From Orthosia cruda (lineage: Eukaryota; Arthropoda; Insecta; Lepidoptera; Noctuidae), in NCBI GenBank assembly GCA_964057195.1, contig OZ059855.1, positions 17,287,126 through 17,351,125 on the forward strand: a stretch of DNA of 64,000 nucleotides, read 5' to 3'. Made by a program: the position numbers and the translations under genes. Shown here in pieces: positions 48,407 through 59,436 of this stretch (position 1 is the stretch's first letter; each line of letters opens with the position of its first letter). The notes under the pieces were generated by a model. It made no database searches, was not told where the DNA came from, and saw only the letters and a list, made by a program, of their open reading frames with translations.

Positions 48407-49035
48407 TTGTGATGACAACACGTCACACTAGCTATGTCGTCCCTATCCTTAATAGGTCACTTTCACTAATACGTCACTTTGTACAGGTAGTCAGCTTCCC
48501 AATTTGTCTCAAGCCGTATTTCGTCTCTTTCCCAACTCGTGCGACGCTTTGTTCAATGTACTGTAAGGTACAAAATGAGAAAAAGAAGAGGTTGGTTGCC
48601 TGTTATCCATTATTAATAAAAAAGCTGGATTTTGTCATTAAATTTCATATTTTGTTTTTCGGCGATGTCATTTTATTTTATTCTTTCTTTTTTATTTCTT
48701 CCTTATTTTTTTTATCAAAACGTGAAATCTAAATGGTTTTTTTTTCGATTTCAACTTCATGCCATTTAGTCTCTTCCTAAATATTAAGATTACCTACTTA
48801 TTAAAAAGTAGTACCTATTAGGATTTTTAATAAAAAAAATCTGTGATGAAAATGTTTAGATATTTTGTGCATAAGGGTACATAAGCGTCGGACAAGTTGG
48901 GAAAGAGACGTAATACGGCTTGAGACAAATTGGGAAGACAGACTACAGACTACCTGTACAATGTGACGTATTAGTGAAAGTGACCTAATAAGGATAGGGA
49001 CGAAACAGCTAGTGTGACGTGTTGTCACCACAACC
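48407..49035. mobile_element. Mutator-like foldback MITE (629 bp) with 10-bp target duplication
   Basis: Terminal inverted repeats of about 175 bp: the left arm 48407-48582 starts TTGTGATGACAACACGTCAC, and the right arm about 48855-49035 ends GTGACGTGTTGTCACCACAA. Shared inner motifs include CACTTTCACTAATACGTCAC and CCCAATTTGTCTCAAGCCGT. ACTGAAATAG lies directly outside both ends (48397-48406 and 49036-49045). Long inverted repeats with a 9-11 bp duplication fit Mutator-like (MULE) elements. The centre codes for nothing I recognise. Confidence 0.75.
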
Positions 49036-49045
49036 ACTGAAATAG

Positions 49046-49740
49046 CATATGAAAAACAAAGAATATTTTGCAAACAAAACTGTCCAAAAGGAGGTTCAAT
49101 ATTGATATGCTGCCTCGGAGCGGGCGCACGGCCAGTTCTGCGTTAACATATGGGAATATATATGCCTTAACTAGATTACATACTGAAAAAACAATGAGTT
49201 CGAAGAACTTTAGCAATCTACTGACTAATAAGTGACTAAACAATATCCTTCAGAATTCAATTGACCAGTATTTGGCTCTTTAATATTATTATGGTTAATA
49301 TTATATTTTATCGGCCCTTTCCTACCTCCACGTCGGATGCATTAGGCGTTCAGTTTACGAGGCAGTCCCGACACGGAGACCCGTCGTGTGCGAGATCATT
49401 CGATACACGCTCCCTCTCGCTATAACTTGGCTTCGATTACGACCACTGTTAGTTTATTTAGTTAGTATACTGACCCAACTTGACAAGGAGTGAGGGTGTT
49501 TATCAATTGATATGAGGGAAGTAGGAAAGTTTCTTCTTTTCTTGTTTGTTCAAGCAGCTGTGCTTTTGAGATGGTACTCGTAGTAGCGCTAGGCCAGAGT
49601 GAAACGGATATTGCTAAGCTCAAAAAGTCTTGCAAACTGTTATGTGGTGTTTCCAATTACAAATACTCGGTATGAGTAAGGAGTACGTACGCATTGTTGG
49701 TGTTTCATGACTCGCTATTTTCTCGTTCTTTTTATTTAGT
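49046..49740. other. No gene seen
   Basis: A less AT-rich patch at 49310-49440 has several CpGs. I see no coding or repeat signature. Confidence 0.35.
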
Positions 49741-49744
49741 CTTT

Positions 49745-49930
49745 GCAGTCCCAATGCTGACCAAAGGCATTTCAGATATGAATGTCACGCCCGGTCTTGA
49801 ACCAGTCCTCATGGTACGCGTCCAAATCATCTCGCCACATATTTTTGGGCTGGCATCGATGGATGTATGTCTTCGATCCTCAGATCCCACAGCGTGGAGA
49901 CTCTGCTCTAGCGATCATTGCACATACAGC
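49745..49930 (-). repeat. Probable RTE-type LINE fragment
   Basis: TGCTGACCAAAGGCATTTCAG, CGTCCAAATCATCTCGCCAC and TTTTTGGGCTGGC resemble the reverse of a decayed RTE-like LINE 3' coding end. Confidence 0.35.
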
Positions 49931-49935
49931 TCATG

Positions 49936-51075
49936 TTTCTGGAACTGGAACTGATGAAGAATACCACAGATGGTCACTGGAACTCTTTAATGCTACGTAT
50001 GTCATGTAAGATATCTCGAATAGTTAACCGACTATGATGAAGCAAATACTTATAAATAAATGGCACTGATGAAAATGGTACCATCGAACTGATTTGATGA
50101 TGAAGCCGGAAGATAGACACTGGAACGCCGAAATAAAACAATGTATCCTAGTCGTATTTGCGCTTATTGAAATCGTCATGAGATGTACTTTGGCTAAAAT
50201 ATATATTTGCATGGTAATCAGTTCAGTAAATTAAAGATAAATAAAAAAGATAAGAGTAATTAGAGATAAATAAAAAACTTTCCAACAAAAAAATCAAACC
50301 GACTTCCAAAACAAAACACTATAAAATAAAAATAAACTTTTTTGCAAAAAAATACTACTGACTTCCAAATACAAAAAAAACTTTTTTGCAAAAAAATACT
50401 ACCGACTTCCAAATACAAAACTACAAAGTGAAAAATAACTTTATTTTTTGAAGTCGGTGTCTTTCGTAGATACCAATTTTTTGCGTTATGGACAGCGACT
50501 TCAAAAAATAAAGTTATTAGTCACTTTGTAGTTTTGAATTTGGAAGTCGGTAGTAATTTTTTGCAAAAAAGTTTTTGTATTTTCACTTTTTAGTTGTAGC
50601 TACGTAATAGGCAAGTTAGTAAGGTAACTATAACGCCAGAATAGATTTCATGAAACTTGAACATAATCGGTGAAATGAGAGATCTGCGTAACCCATAAGA
50701 GCGTACTGGCGTGATGTTATGTTATGAAATGGTATAAACAATAAACAGACAAAATAAATTAAAATGGGACCAATTTCGAAACATACTTTTTCAAACAAAA
50801 AAATATTTTTTTATATCGGTCCACAATTGACGGAAATATCGGTGAACATACACAAAAAAAAAAAACCAAACATAATGTCGAACATGGAACCTCCTCCTTT
50901 TTGGGAAGTCGGTTAAAAACGAAAAACAACACTCTTTTTCGAAATCGGTGTCGAAAAACGGAAAACAATAGATACCTACCAAAGAGTGTAATTACATACT
51001 TCGGAAAAGAGTGTTATTTTTCGTTTTGTAGTGCTTTGTTATGGAAGTCGGTTTGATTTTTTTATTAAAAAGTTT
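49936..51075. repeat. Cluster of GAAGTCGGTT element pieces (copy 4)
   Basis: A body piece in plus orientation (49936-50215: ACCACAGATGGTCACTGGAA, AATGTATCCTAGTCGTATTT) is followed by repeated CCGACTTCCAAATACAAAA units. Next come a hairpin at about 50395-50565 (GAAGTCGGTGTC / AGCGACTTC) and a minus-orientation body piece at 50590-50760. The last piece, at about 50820-51075, has its own half hairpin. Confidence 0.6.
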
Positions 51076-51599
51076 TTCTATAAAATAAAGAGTTTAAGTA
51101 AAATCGTCATGCGTCTTCTCGACAATCGAGGATCTTACTCTTATTTTTCTCTTTTCTTTCTTTCTATAAGCATCTTTATTGTGCTTATATAAAAAACTCA
51201 AGAAGCCTCAATGATTTGGATGTATTTGTACAGAAAAAAAATTAAATAGGTCCATTTCCCTAAGTGGTTATATTTACGGACTAATAAAACATTACATGAA
51301 CCCAGCTGGCCCACAAAAATATGGCAGTTTGACTTCATAAACAAATGAGTTACAATCCCTGAGGCCCATAATATATGTTCCGACCATTTAGGTCTCCAGG
51401 GCTTAACCGAAGAGATAAATTGAAACTAAAACATTTAAACATAGCTGTAATAATTTAAAAGCAAATTAGTTTTCGGCCAGCTGCCAGTGTTATTTTATTA
51501 CGGAAAACAATATGGTAAATTATGAGAATGGTAAATACGCAGTGTTTGTTTTGTAGTGTAATTTAGCATTGCAGCAGAGAATAGGTATTTACAACAGCC

Positions 51600-52134
51600 T
51601 ATGGATAAATTATAGTCGGTAGAATCAAGCTGTATGCTTGATGTAAAGCTGTGCTTGCTGCTGCTACAGTTAACGTTGCTGCACCGATGGCTAAATCATT
51701 CCGTGGATGAGTGAGTATGAGTTGGGTACGAGTGGGATGTCCACCATATACCGATGGCGCATTGGCGAATGTCTTGTAGTCAGATGATGGAAAAGGCTGG
51801 GCGGAATCAAATTGTGCAGTTCCATCGCACACTCCCCGAAATGTAACCGATAATAAACCAACAGGCTGGCAACTCGGCGTCGATGTTCAAGGCTCTGGAG
51901 CTTTGAGTCGCCTAGTGCATTGTTGTCGATCAGTCTCTTGGCCCGTCTGTCAATAAACTCAAGTGCATCAAGTTGGTATTTGGCCGATCCATCCCAGACG
52001 TGGGAGCAGTACTCCATGCATGACCGAACTTGCGCTTTATACAAGTTTTGAGCAGCTGTTCAGGCTTGAAGTACCGTCTCACCTTTTCAAGAATACCTAA
52101 CTTTTTTTGCAGCCAACTGAGCCTTTGTTGCCGT
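51600..52134 (-). pseudogene. Jockey/CR1-like LINE polymerase C-terminus
   Basis: The minus strand encodes YKAQVRSCMEYCSHVWDGS, DALEFIDRRAKRLI, HRRRVASLLVYYRLHFGEC and RHRYMVDIPLVPNSYSL, the thumb and C-terminal region of this LINE type. Upstream, KKLGILEKVRRYFKPEQLL fits after a frameshift near 52050. About 120 residues are open. Confidence 0.8.
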
Positions 52135-52164
52135 AGGAACCATAGTTCCTACTGGTACTTGAAG

Positions 52165-52262
52165 ATCTTTGGCATTCGTTACGATAGTCAGAAGCAAGAA
52201 AATCTGGCAACAGTCTTGGTAAAGGATACTGTGTTACCCAGTAACTGGTTCGTATAGATCAG
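52165..52262 (+). repeat. 5S-derived SINE, 3' body only
   Basis: CGTTACGATAGTCAGAAGC, GCAACAGTCTTGGTAAAGG and CTGTGTTACCCAGTAACTGG match the 3' body of the SINE copies at 26721 and 33120. Confidence 0.5.
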
Positions 52263-52455
52263 CTAGGCCACTGCCTACGGCCCTGCCGGCGTCGTTTAAA
52301 ATACTGGAACTCAGCTGTGGTTGGTGGGTAGGCTAGGCAGGTTTATGGCCTAAATATTCGTCGGCTGATAAATCATCTTTTTTATTTAGAATTATTCAAG
52401 TTTTTTGAAGTTACTATGGTTGGCAAAAGTGCCACATTTGCCTAGTTAATAAAAT

Positions 52456-53427
52456 ACAACCGACTTCCAAAAAAACAACACTACCAAGTAAAAAATAAGT
52501 TCAATTTCGGAAGTCGGTGTTCTTGTTTTTGTTAACCGACTTCAAAAAAAGGAGGAGGTTCTCAATTCGTCGGAATCTTTTTTTTTTTTTTTTTTTTATG
52601 TATGTTCCCCGATTACTCAAAGACGCCTGGACCGATTTCAAAAATTCTTCTTTTGTTTGAAAGGGTATACTTCCTAGTTGGTCCCATAATCATCAAGTCA
52701 GGATCTGATGATGGAATCCTAGATAAATCGAGGGAACTCCTCAAATATTATAGGCAAACATATAGTGATTTTGGTATTTTCATCAACAATGCAATCATCT
52801 GCACTCAGAAAGTATCATTTGGTGAAGTGGAACTGATGAAGAAGACCACAGATGGCCACTGGATCTCCTAAATGCTAAATATGTCACGGGCATAAGATAT
52901 CTCGAATAGTTAACCGACTATAATGAAGCAAATACTTATAAATAAATGGTACTGGTGAAAATGACACCATCGAACTGATCTGATGATGAAGCCGGAAGGT
53001 AGGCACTGGAACTCTAATATAAAACAATGTATCCTAGTCGTGTTTGGGCTTATTGGAATCGCCATGAGATGTACTTTGGCTATAAATGATAATCATGTTA
53101 ATTGGAGGTACCTACCAAAACTAAAAACAGAAAAATAAAAACTTTTTAACAAAAAATCAAACCGACTTCCAGAACAAAAAACTACAAAACAAAAAATAAA
53201 TTTCTTTTCCGAAGTCGGTGTCGAAAAACGAGAAAGAATGGGTAGGCACAAAAGACACCGACTTCGGAAAAGAAATTTATTTTTTTATTTGTAGTTTTTT
53301 GTTCTGGAAGTCGGTTTGATTTTTTGTTAAAAAGTTTTTTTTCTTCGTGTTTTGACAACGACTGCTATAATTGAAGTTATTTTTCACTTTGTAGTGTTTT
53401 TTTTTGGAAGTCGGTTGTACTTTTTTG
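52456..53427. repeat. Outer GAAGTCGGTT element split by a second one
   Basis: The left half (52456-52531: AACCGACTTCCAAAAAAACAAC, AATTTCGGAAGTCGGTGTTC) and right half (53345-53427: AATTGAAGTTATTTTTCAC, GGAAGTCGGTTGT) are inverted partners, as in the hairpin of copy 1. They are now separated by about 800 bp of the inner element. Confidence 0.6.
52532..53340 (+). repeat. Inner GAAGTCGGTT element, copy 5
   Basis: It begins AACCGACTTCAAAAAAAGGA, has a run of about 20 T, an open frame of 89 codons (52602-52871), and a terminal hairpin (AAACCGACTTCCAGAAC, CGAAGTCGGTGTC, then inverted). The frame is identical in protein to the copy at 62632-62363. It shows no known domain and no sign of being a host gene. 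Confidence 0.75.
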
Positions 53428-53578
53428 TAAAATAGTAGTTTTTGAAACTGTTGCATAATGGGTATTAAAACATGAGTGTGTGTTTAAAAACCGAGCCGTA
53501 GGCGAGGTTTTTAATAGCTTTCACACGAATGTTTTAATACCTAGTTATGTGCAGCTTCATACACTACTTTATCTACAC

Positions 53579-53770
53579 TCATAAATTGGGATTGAACCTA
53601 ATAAATACCTCTTTTTGCATTTTCCATGCCATAAAATCGTGATAGCATTTGTCATATACTTTTCTCGACTTTGCTGGTAATAAATTAAGAGTAATTTCCT
53701 TTGCCGCATCTAAAATACCGGGCGGAGTCAAATTTTCTTCCCATTCACTGATATCAGACATTTCACACAC
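53579..53770 (-). pseudogene. N-terminus of a tyrosine-recombinase-like (Crypton?) protein
   Basis: The minus strand encodes MSDISEWEENLTPPGILDA, AKEITLNLLPAKSRKVYDKC and YHDFMAWKMQKE, then breaks into unrelated sequence. The pattern LLPxKSRxxYxxxYxxFxxWK resembles the core-binding N-terminus of Crypton-type recombinases found in many insect genomes. A second remnant with the same start is at 55424-55540. Confidence 0.45.
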
Positions 53771-53872
53771 AATAATTTAAATAACTCATGAAATTCAGTA
53801 TAGCAAAACATGCAAAACGTATGAATGGCGCCAAAACCCAGTACATCACCGCATTAACCGCGCATGCGCTAA

Positions 53873-54121
53873 GGCTTAGCACGCACTGCGATCTTTATTC
53901 GCGCGATTTTTTTCCGCCCATTCTGCGACCTATGTAATTGTATGAAGTTGTTCGCATCGGTAACGAAATCGTGCGGAAATAATTCCGCAAGAAATCCGTG
54001 TTTTGCCACAGAATCCACCGCACCACGGCGCGAATTTTATTCGCCCGAATATTTTGAGCTCTATGAACAGGTAGAAGGAAACAAAATTCGCGCGAATAAA
54101 AATCACAGTGCGTGCTATGTC
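53873..54121. mobile_element. MITE with GGCTTAGCACGCAC ends, second copy (249 bp)
   Basis: The left end GGCTTAGCACGCACTGCGAT and right end CACAGTGCGTGCTATGTC carry TAA on both sides (53870-53872 and 54122-54124). It is longer than the 34099 copy because of a GC-rich middle with TTCCGCAAG and CACGGCGCGAAT. Confidence 0.72.
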
Positions 54122-54124
54122 TAA

Positions 54125-55420
54125 AGCGGGCATTGTCATAGACAATTTAAAATTGGAATCAAATCTTTTATAATAGGTACTATAGAATGGCATTACAAAA
54201 AAAATATTGATGGAAACTCCTTAGTGATTAACTTCTTGGATTTGACCTGTATCATAATAGAAAAAAAATTGTTTTATAGCATTATTTTGTTAGAGAAATA
54301 GTGTTATAATAAGATTCTATTTTTAAATTTCGGTATTGTGTTTATAAAGTATGCCAATATAAACTCGTTTTGAATTTTATAATTCGAATATTACGATATG
54401 AGAGTAGATAAAAGTTTTTTCAACACACTTGCTCATAAAGTGGCTCTAATTTCACCGCAATTAGGCACATAATGACACCTGTTATCAAACTGTGACTTTT
54501 TCATTACTATTATTCACAAGTGAGATAAAGAGATTTTTTTTTAATTTATTGTTTGAGTTGCTTTGTTCTTAAAAAAGTTTCGGTACAAAAAAGATCGTGC
54601 TCAATAGTACAAATGCAACACATTTCATGCAACTTCGTATTTAAATAGATAATTTCAACTTGTACGTGTTTAATATATAAAACTTTCACTTAAATATAAC
54701 TTTTGTTTTTGTCTGTAATAAAGAAAACTTTAAAATTCCCCATCTTGTACGTGGCTAAAACGCTATCCGCGAAAAGCCAAAAAAAAAGATATCTCATTAT
54801 TTTTAGTCTATGGCCGATCGCCATTGTTAGATGCGCGCGCATAGGAAAAATGATTAATTTTGTCGGCCATTGCGAAAAAAAATTCACAACTCGTTTTCAC
54901 TGTTGGAAATGATTTTTTAGTATTATTTTCTTCACAAGTGTGTTGAAAAACGTCGTATGATACACGTGTGTATTGATGATTACCGTCCTCGGCTCTCTTA
55001 AGACCCTCACCTAACGGCTCGGGTCTCAATGGCGCCTCAGCGGTAATCACCAACATTACACACTTGTACCATAATGTACTATTATCTACTTCGGTTTCGT
55101 AATATTCGAATTACAAAATTGACAGCGGTTTCATTATGATACCCATAACGACATCGGGTTGCATTATGCGAATCGTCATAAATTCTAAAACACAAGCAAA
55201 GACATTCTGAACATACAGCCAGGTGACTATAATATTACTTTCAAATCAAGACAATGTAAATGATGTTTTTAAAAATGGAACAAGTTTAGAACAAAAGTAT
55301 CGTAAACTATTTGGCTGTTGCGGCTGAAAGATCTTTGCCTTATACCTAATAAAGACTAAATAAAAATAAAGTGGACGCGGGCAAAATTTTCTGAGTGAAA
55401 TTTTATTCCAAATTTTATTA
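54125..55420. other. No gene seen; palindromic ACACACTTG patches
   Basis: CAACACACTTG at 54421 and CAAGTGTGTTG at 54934 face each other. The stretch 54935-55070 (ACGTCGTATGATACACGTGTG, CCTAACGGCTCGGGTCTCAA) looks like part of a dispersed repeat. Confidence 0.4.
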
Positions 55421-55423
55421 AAA

Positions 55424-55540
55424 ATGTCTTCAATATTAAGTGATGTTGAAAATACTCCACCAGATATAACAAATAGAGCAGTTGCGGCTACAAATAACTT
55501 ACTACCAGAAATGAAATCAAGACGTGTATATGAGAAATGA
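55424..55540 (+). pseudogene. Second N-terminal remnant of the same recombinase-like protein
   Basis: It encodes MSSILSDVENTPPDITNRA, then VAATNNLLPEMKSRRVYEK and a stop. It shares TPPxI, NLLP, KSR and VYxK in order and spacing with 53770-53579, but in the opposite orientation. A one-residue insertion (M) sits inside the conserved LLPxKSR. Confidence 0.45.
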
Positions 55541-55712
55541 AATACTTAAACACACTTCCTGAAATACTTATTTGTCTATATCTGTTTTTATTCCTTCCTT
55601 CGTAGATAAAATCTTGTATGCAACTGTACGTTATTGGTCTTTTAATAACTCGTGCCCACCTATTTCGGTACGCGCTACGCTTGTACCGAAAAATGGCACT
55701 CATAGCTATTAT

Positions 55713-56162
55713 TTTTCTCTTTTTAGCTGTGGTACATAATGAGCAAGTTTTATAGTAAGGTACCTATAATGCATAAAATTATGCCAGAATATTTAGATTA
55801 CCTATACAAATAACATAACCGGTGAAATGAGAGTGTATACCAGGGTGAACTGTACACATCTGCGTACCCCTTTAGAGCGTTCCGGTGCGATGTTATGTTA
55901 TAAAATGGCGTAAACAATTAACAAACAAGCGATTGCAGCAATCCCGAGAGTTTTGACGTTGTTTATAGAGTTCTGTTGTTAGTAGAGTTATTGTAGAGTT
56001 CTGTTGTTTATCGGCGAAGTTCTTCATCAGGTATTCACCAAATTTAAATAGAATCACATGAGAGAATTATCAAAATCGGTACAACAATTAAAAAGTTCGG
56101 AGGTAAGACACATAAAAAAAAAACAGTCAAATTGATAAACTCCTCCTTTTTGAAATAGGTTA
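55713..56162 (-). repeat. GAAGTCGGTT element family, copy 6
   Basis: Same body as copy 1: GAGCAAGTT, ACCGGTGAAATGAGAGTG, GCGATGTTATGTTATAAAATG and GAAGTTCTTCATCAGGTATT. The right end is AACTCCTCCTTTTTGAAAT with a mutated CGACTTC. Confidence 0.6.
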
Positions 56163-56655
56163 AAACACTACCGCAGTGTCTAACCCTACGACGAATACAC
56201 TCGTAATGTAATGTTTTCCTATGAGTTTTTCTACCATCTTCATAAACCCCTGCCCTCAAAACAACTACAGACAATCCACTAGCTGGGCCTATACACCATA
56301 CATATAGAAACCAAACGCGGATATCCCTCGGTACAGTCACGTACAATATTGCTAGCGTGACGTCATCTCACCTGATGCGGCGGAGACTTTAATGTGGCTA
56401 AAATGTTTGGGATTAAATGTCATAGGAGAATATGGCTTTGGCAAATATAATGTGTTATAAATGTTTCAGCTTAGCTTGGGTTGGGTAAAGTTTTAGCAAC
56501 TCTGCTAACTATTGGAAATAGGTACATTATTTTATTCTTGAGGTACCTACAGTACCGAGTTTCAATCGGCCTAGCCTTTGGTTGGTTTCTGTTTTGAAAT
56601 CAGCTGGTGGAATGCAGCTGAGTGCCAGTATTTATATGGAAAGACTGTCTGTCTG
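56163..56655. other. No gene seen
   Basis: No feature recognised. Confidence 0.4.
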
Positions 56656-56659
56656 ACAA

Positions 56660-56832
56660 CTTAAGAACTGTGTTAGGTACATGATAACCCTTGGCAAGAT
56701 CCGTAACGACTATCAAAGATCTACAAATACAAATAGGAACAGAGAAATCTCACTATGTAAAGATGGTCACCCATCAACGAACCTCTGCTTAACCTTGAAG
56801 ATCGACCCTTGTGGCTGTCACTATTTACCCAC
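56660..56832 (-). repeat. 5S-rRNA-derived SINE, third copy
   Basis: Minus-strand sense: GGGTCGATCTTCAAGGTTAA and GTTGATGGGTGACCATCTTT, then TTTGTAGATCTTTGATAGTCG. The GTTGGTC box is damaged. Confidence 0.65.
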
Positions 56833-56839
56833 GAATCAG

Positions 56840-58250
56840 TTTCGTATAAAGTGCAGATACCCCTCAGTAACTCATTTTAAAATGAGAATCACATTTAAAC
56901 GGTTAGTCGTAATATTTTGATAAAAATGTGTGTTACATTGAATCATTTTCTTAATAATATGATCTAGGAATATGTTGAGTTTTATTCGTATAATATAGTG
57001 TTACTAATTTGTAAAGTGTTATGTCAGACACGAACAAAAAAACGACAATTGCTCCAAAACCGCCGGGCGTATTTCCATGAAATTTTCAAAATCGCAAAGA
57101 CAATTTAACCATCTACATTTTGATCTATGGCTTTTTTTTTAAATTATCGAATTATAAGGAAAGTACCTACATAAACTACTGAATTTTGGAGGTGCGCATT
57201 TTGTTCCCTCGAGATCGTTGGCAAGGCGTTTCATCTACGAACATGATCATTACCAAGGAAACAGCAGCAATCAGGTCTATACAAAGACAGACACTAATTA
57301 GTGTTTTTATATAGGTAGGTAGGTGTTGTCGTGGCTGGAATACTCGTAGTTACACATTCGAATGTAGGCGTTGTGATAATATGTTTACCATTTTAGCCCC
57401 GTGTGGATTAAAACATTATCATTCTAGCCTCGTTAAAAAGCTATTTCAGTAATATTGAGCTAAAGGTCAGGTTCAATAACCCACAGGTCAAGTATCTAAC
57501 TAAAATTACTGTGAAACATAAAAAATCTTATAAGAATTTAAAATTATCATCGTTTGATTGAATACGACGTGCCTACGCTAAAAGCAATCATTTGAATAAT
57601 TAAAACTTTGCTCAGAAAATTTTGTTAGGCGTTTAATGATCTTTTCTAGAACCCACGACTCTTAATTCGATTTCGTCAAAATTATCGTTACTATGTTTTT
57701 AATTTTTGTGAATAAGGACTCTGCTTCTTTTTAACTTGTTATTTTTATTATTTGACGGCAAGATTCGGTGTGAAACTTATCCATTTTTTTTTACTTTTGT
57801 GTGACACATAACATCGTTAGTTCTTTAATAAAAGTTTTATATATTATTACCTTGCTTTTATATGTGAGTCAAGCAACTAGTATTTGTTTTTCAAGCACTT
57901 TCTTGCATCCGAATAAGCTGAAACATTGAAAAATATGGTACTACAGAGCTGGTCTTATGATGGAGCTGGAAGGTGGCTGGAGCAACTCTTCAACCATAAA
58001 AGATATATCCATCGTGTTTGGGCTCATTGGACATGTATTCAGAAGCGGTATTACATTTCGTACTTTTAACTTCATTAACATAGCAAAGCTTGTTTTAAAA
58101 AGATTTTTACTTTTAATTATTTATTTTGAAGACTTGAGTGTAAATCACTTTTCATTTAGTGACATAGTATTTTTTCAGTTCAATTAAAAGGTCAAATTTG
58201 AAAACTAAAAGCTCTCAAAAATATGATAATAATTAAACAAGCTTTTATAT
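56840..58250. other. No gene seen
   Basis: AT-rich, with no exon or repeat that I can support. Confidence 0.4.
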
Positions 58251-58255
58251 TTTGG

Positions 58256-58580
58256 GTGCACGGTTGGCGCAGTGGTTGAGAGATTGACTACCGTGCGCTG
58301 CGTGTCGCGGATTCGATTCCCGCACGGTACAAATATTTATATTAAACAACTTTTCCGAATGGACGGTAGAATCAATTATTTATTAACGTTAAATTAATAT
58401 TTTTGACATTCAAAAGTGCCACTTAATGGCATAGTTGAAATAAAGTTTTTTTGTCTTTTGTCCTTGTCTATTATGACCTACATATAGTTGTTCCGGCTAT
58501 GGGTGTTTGTGTAACCGAGTATATATGTTTGTAAGCGCACCTACAATACAGGAGAAATTCCTAGTGTGGGGCAACGTTTT
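58256..58580 (+). repeat. tRNA-headed SINE (family A), split copy
   Basis: The head is at 58256-58335 (A box in TTGGCGCAGTGGTTGAG, B box GGATTCGATTCCCGC). The tail is at about 58475-58575 (GACCTACATATAGTTGTTCC, CACCTACAATACAGGAGAAA, GTGTGGGGCAACG). Between them, about 140 bp end in TTGAAATAAAGTTTTTTTGTC, which looks like a LINE 3' end. Confidence 0.65.
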
Positions 58581-58983
58581 TAAAAAAGAAAAAAAAGGTT
58601 GAGAAACATGTTTGTGTGCAAAATTTCAGCTTAATCGGACACTGGGAATGGGGGTCAAATTTAACTTGCAAGATATGATTACAGGCACCGGGACAGTGAC
58701 TGTAATAAAAGCTTGCAAAAAATGTTACCAACCTCAAAAAACCCGTACATCTTCATCTGTTACACTGCGGGCCAAATTAGCGAGGACAACCTAAACAACC
58801 GAGAATACACTAGCAACATTCATTAGCTATCATAACAAGTGCTTTCAATTTCATCACCGCTTGGATTTGAGGCCCCATTTCACAATTAATTAGTTGATAG
58901 AACATGGTTAAAACATGACGCAGGTGGGTTACAGTAATTCAATTTGGTACAGGCACAGATAATATAATACTCGCATACTTTTA

Positions 58984-59275
58984 GTAGAGCAGTGGTGGCC
59001 CAGGGATCACGGTCCCGACTAGGTACGAGTTGTAGTTCGTGGGTTCGAACTCGAGCAGGCGCTTTACTTTGTGTAATTTATTTCATCACCACTGCTCTCA
59101 AAACGGTGAAGGAAAACATCGTGAGGAAACCGGTATATCGGTATATACGACATGTGACATCTACCAATCCGCACTGGGCCCGCGTGGTGGATTATAGCCC
59201 ACTCCCTCTATGAGAGGAGGCCTGTGTCCCAGCAGTGGGAACATTAAAAGGCTGATGATGTGATGATGATACTTT
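58984..59275 (+). repeat. SINE family B, near-complete copy
   Basis: A-box region AGAGCAGTGGTGGCCCAGGG, B-box region GTGGGTTCGAACTCGAGCAGG, body GGTGAAGGAAAACATCGTGAG and GGGCCCGCGTGGTGGATTA. The tail is CCCAGCAGTGGGAACATTAA, then GCTGATGATGTGATGATGAT. It is the best reference for the copies at 12754, 14468 and 40864. Confidence 0.8.
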
Positions 59276-59436
59276 TAGTCCCAGATTTTTTTTTGGAGTA
59301 AAGACAGTAACGCTTAATTTCTAGCCAAGCCAAGCCCATAACCATAGTTGTTAAATACAGATTGATAAAATACGGAAATTCCCGTAATCTTCGACCATCG
59401 GGTATCTTATTTCACATATATATTAATTTATGTATG

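Noticed and set aside
52602..52871. 89-codon frame as a conserved host gene (also 62632-62363)
   Set aside because: It lies inside a dispersed repeat, and its identity between copies reflects recent copying. The diverged copy at 24846-25272 has no intact frame.
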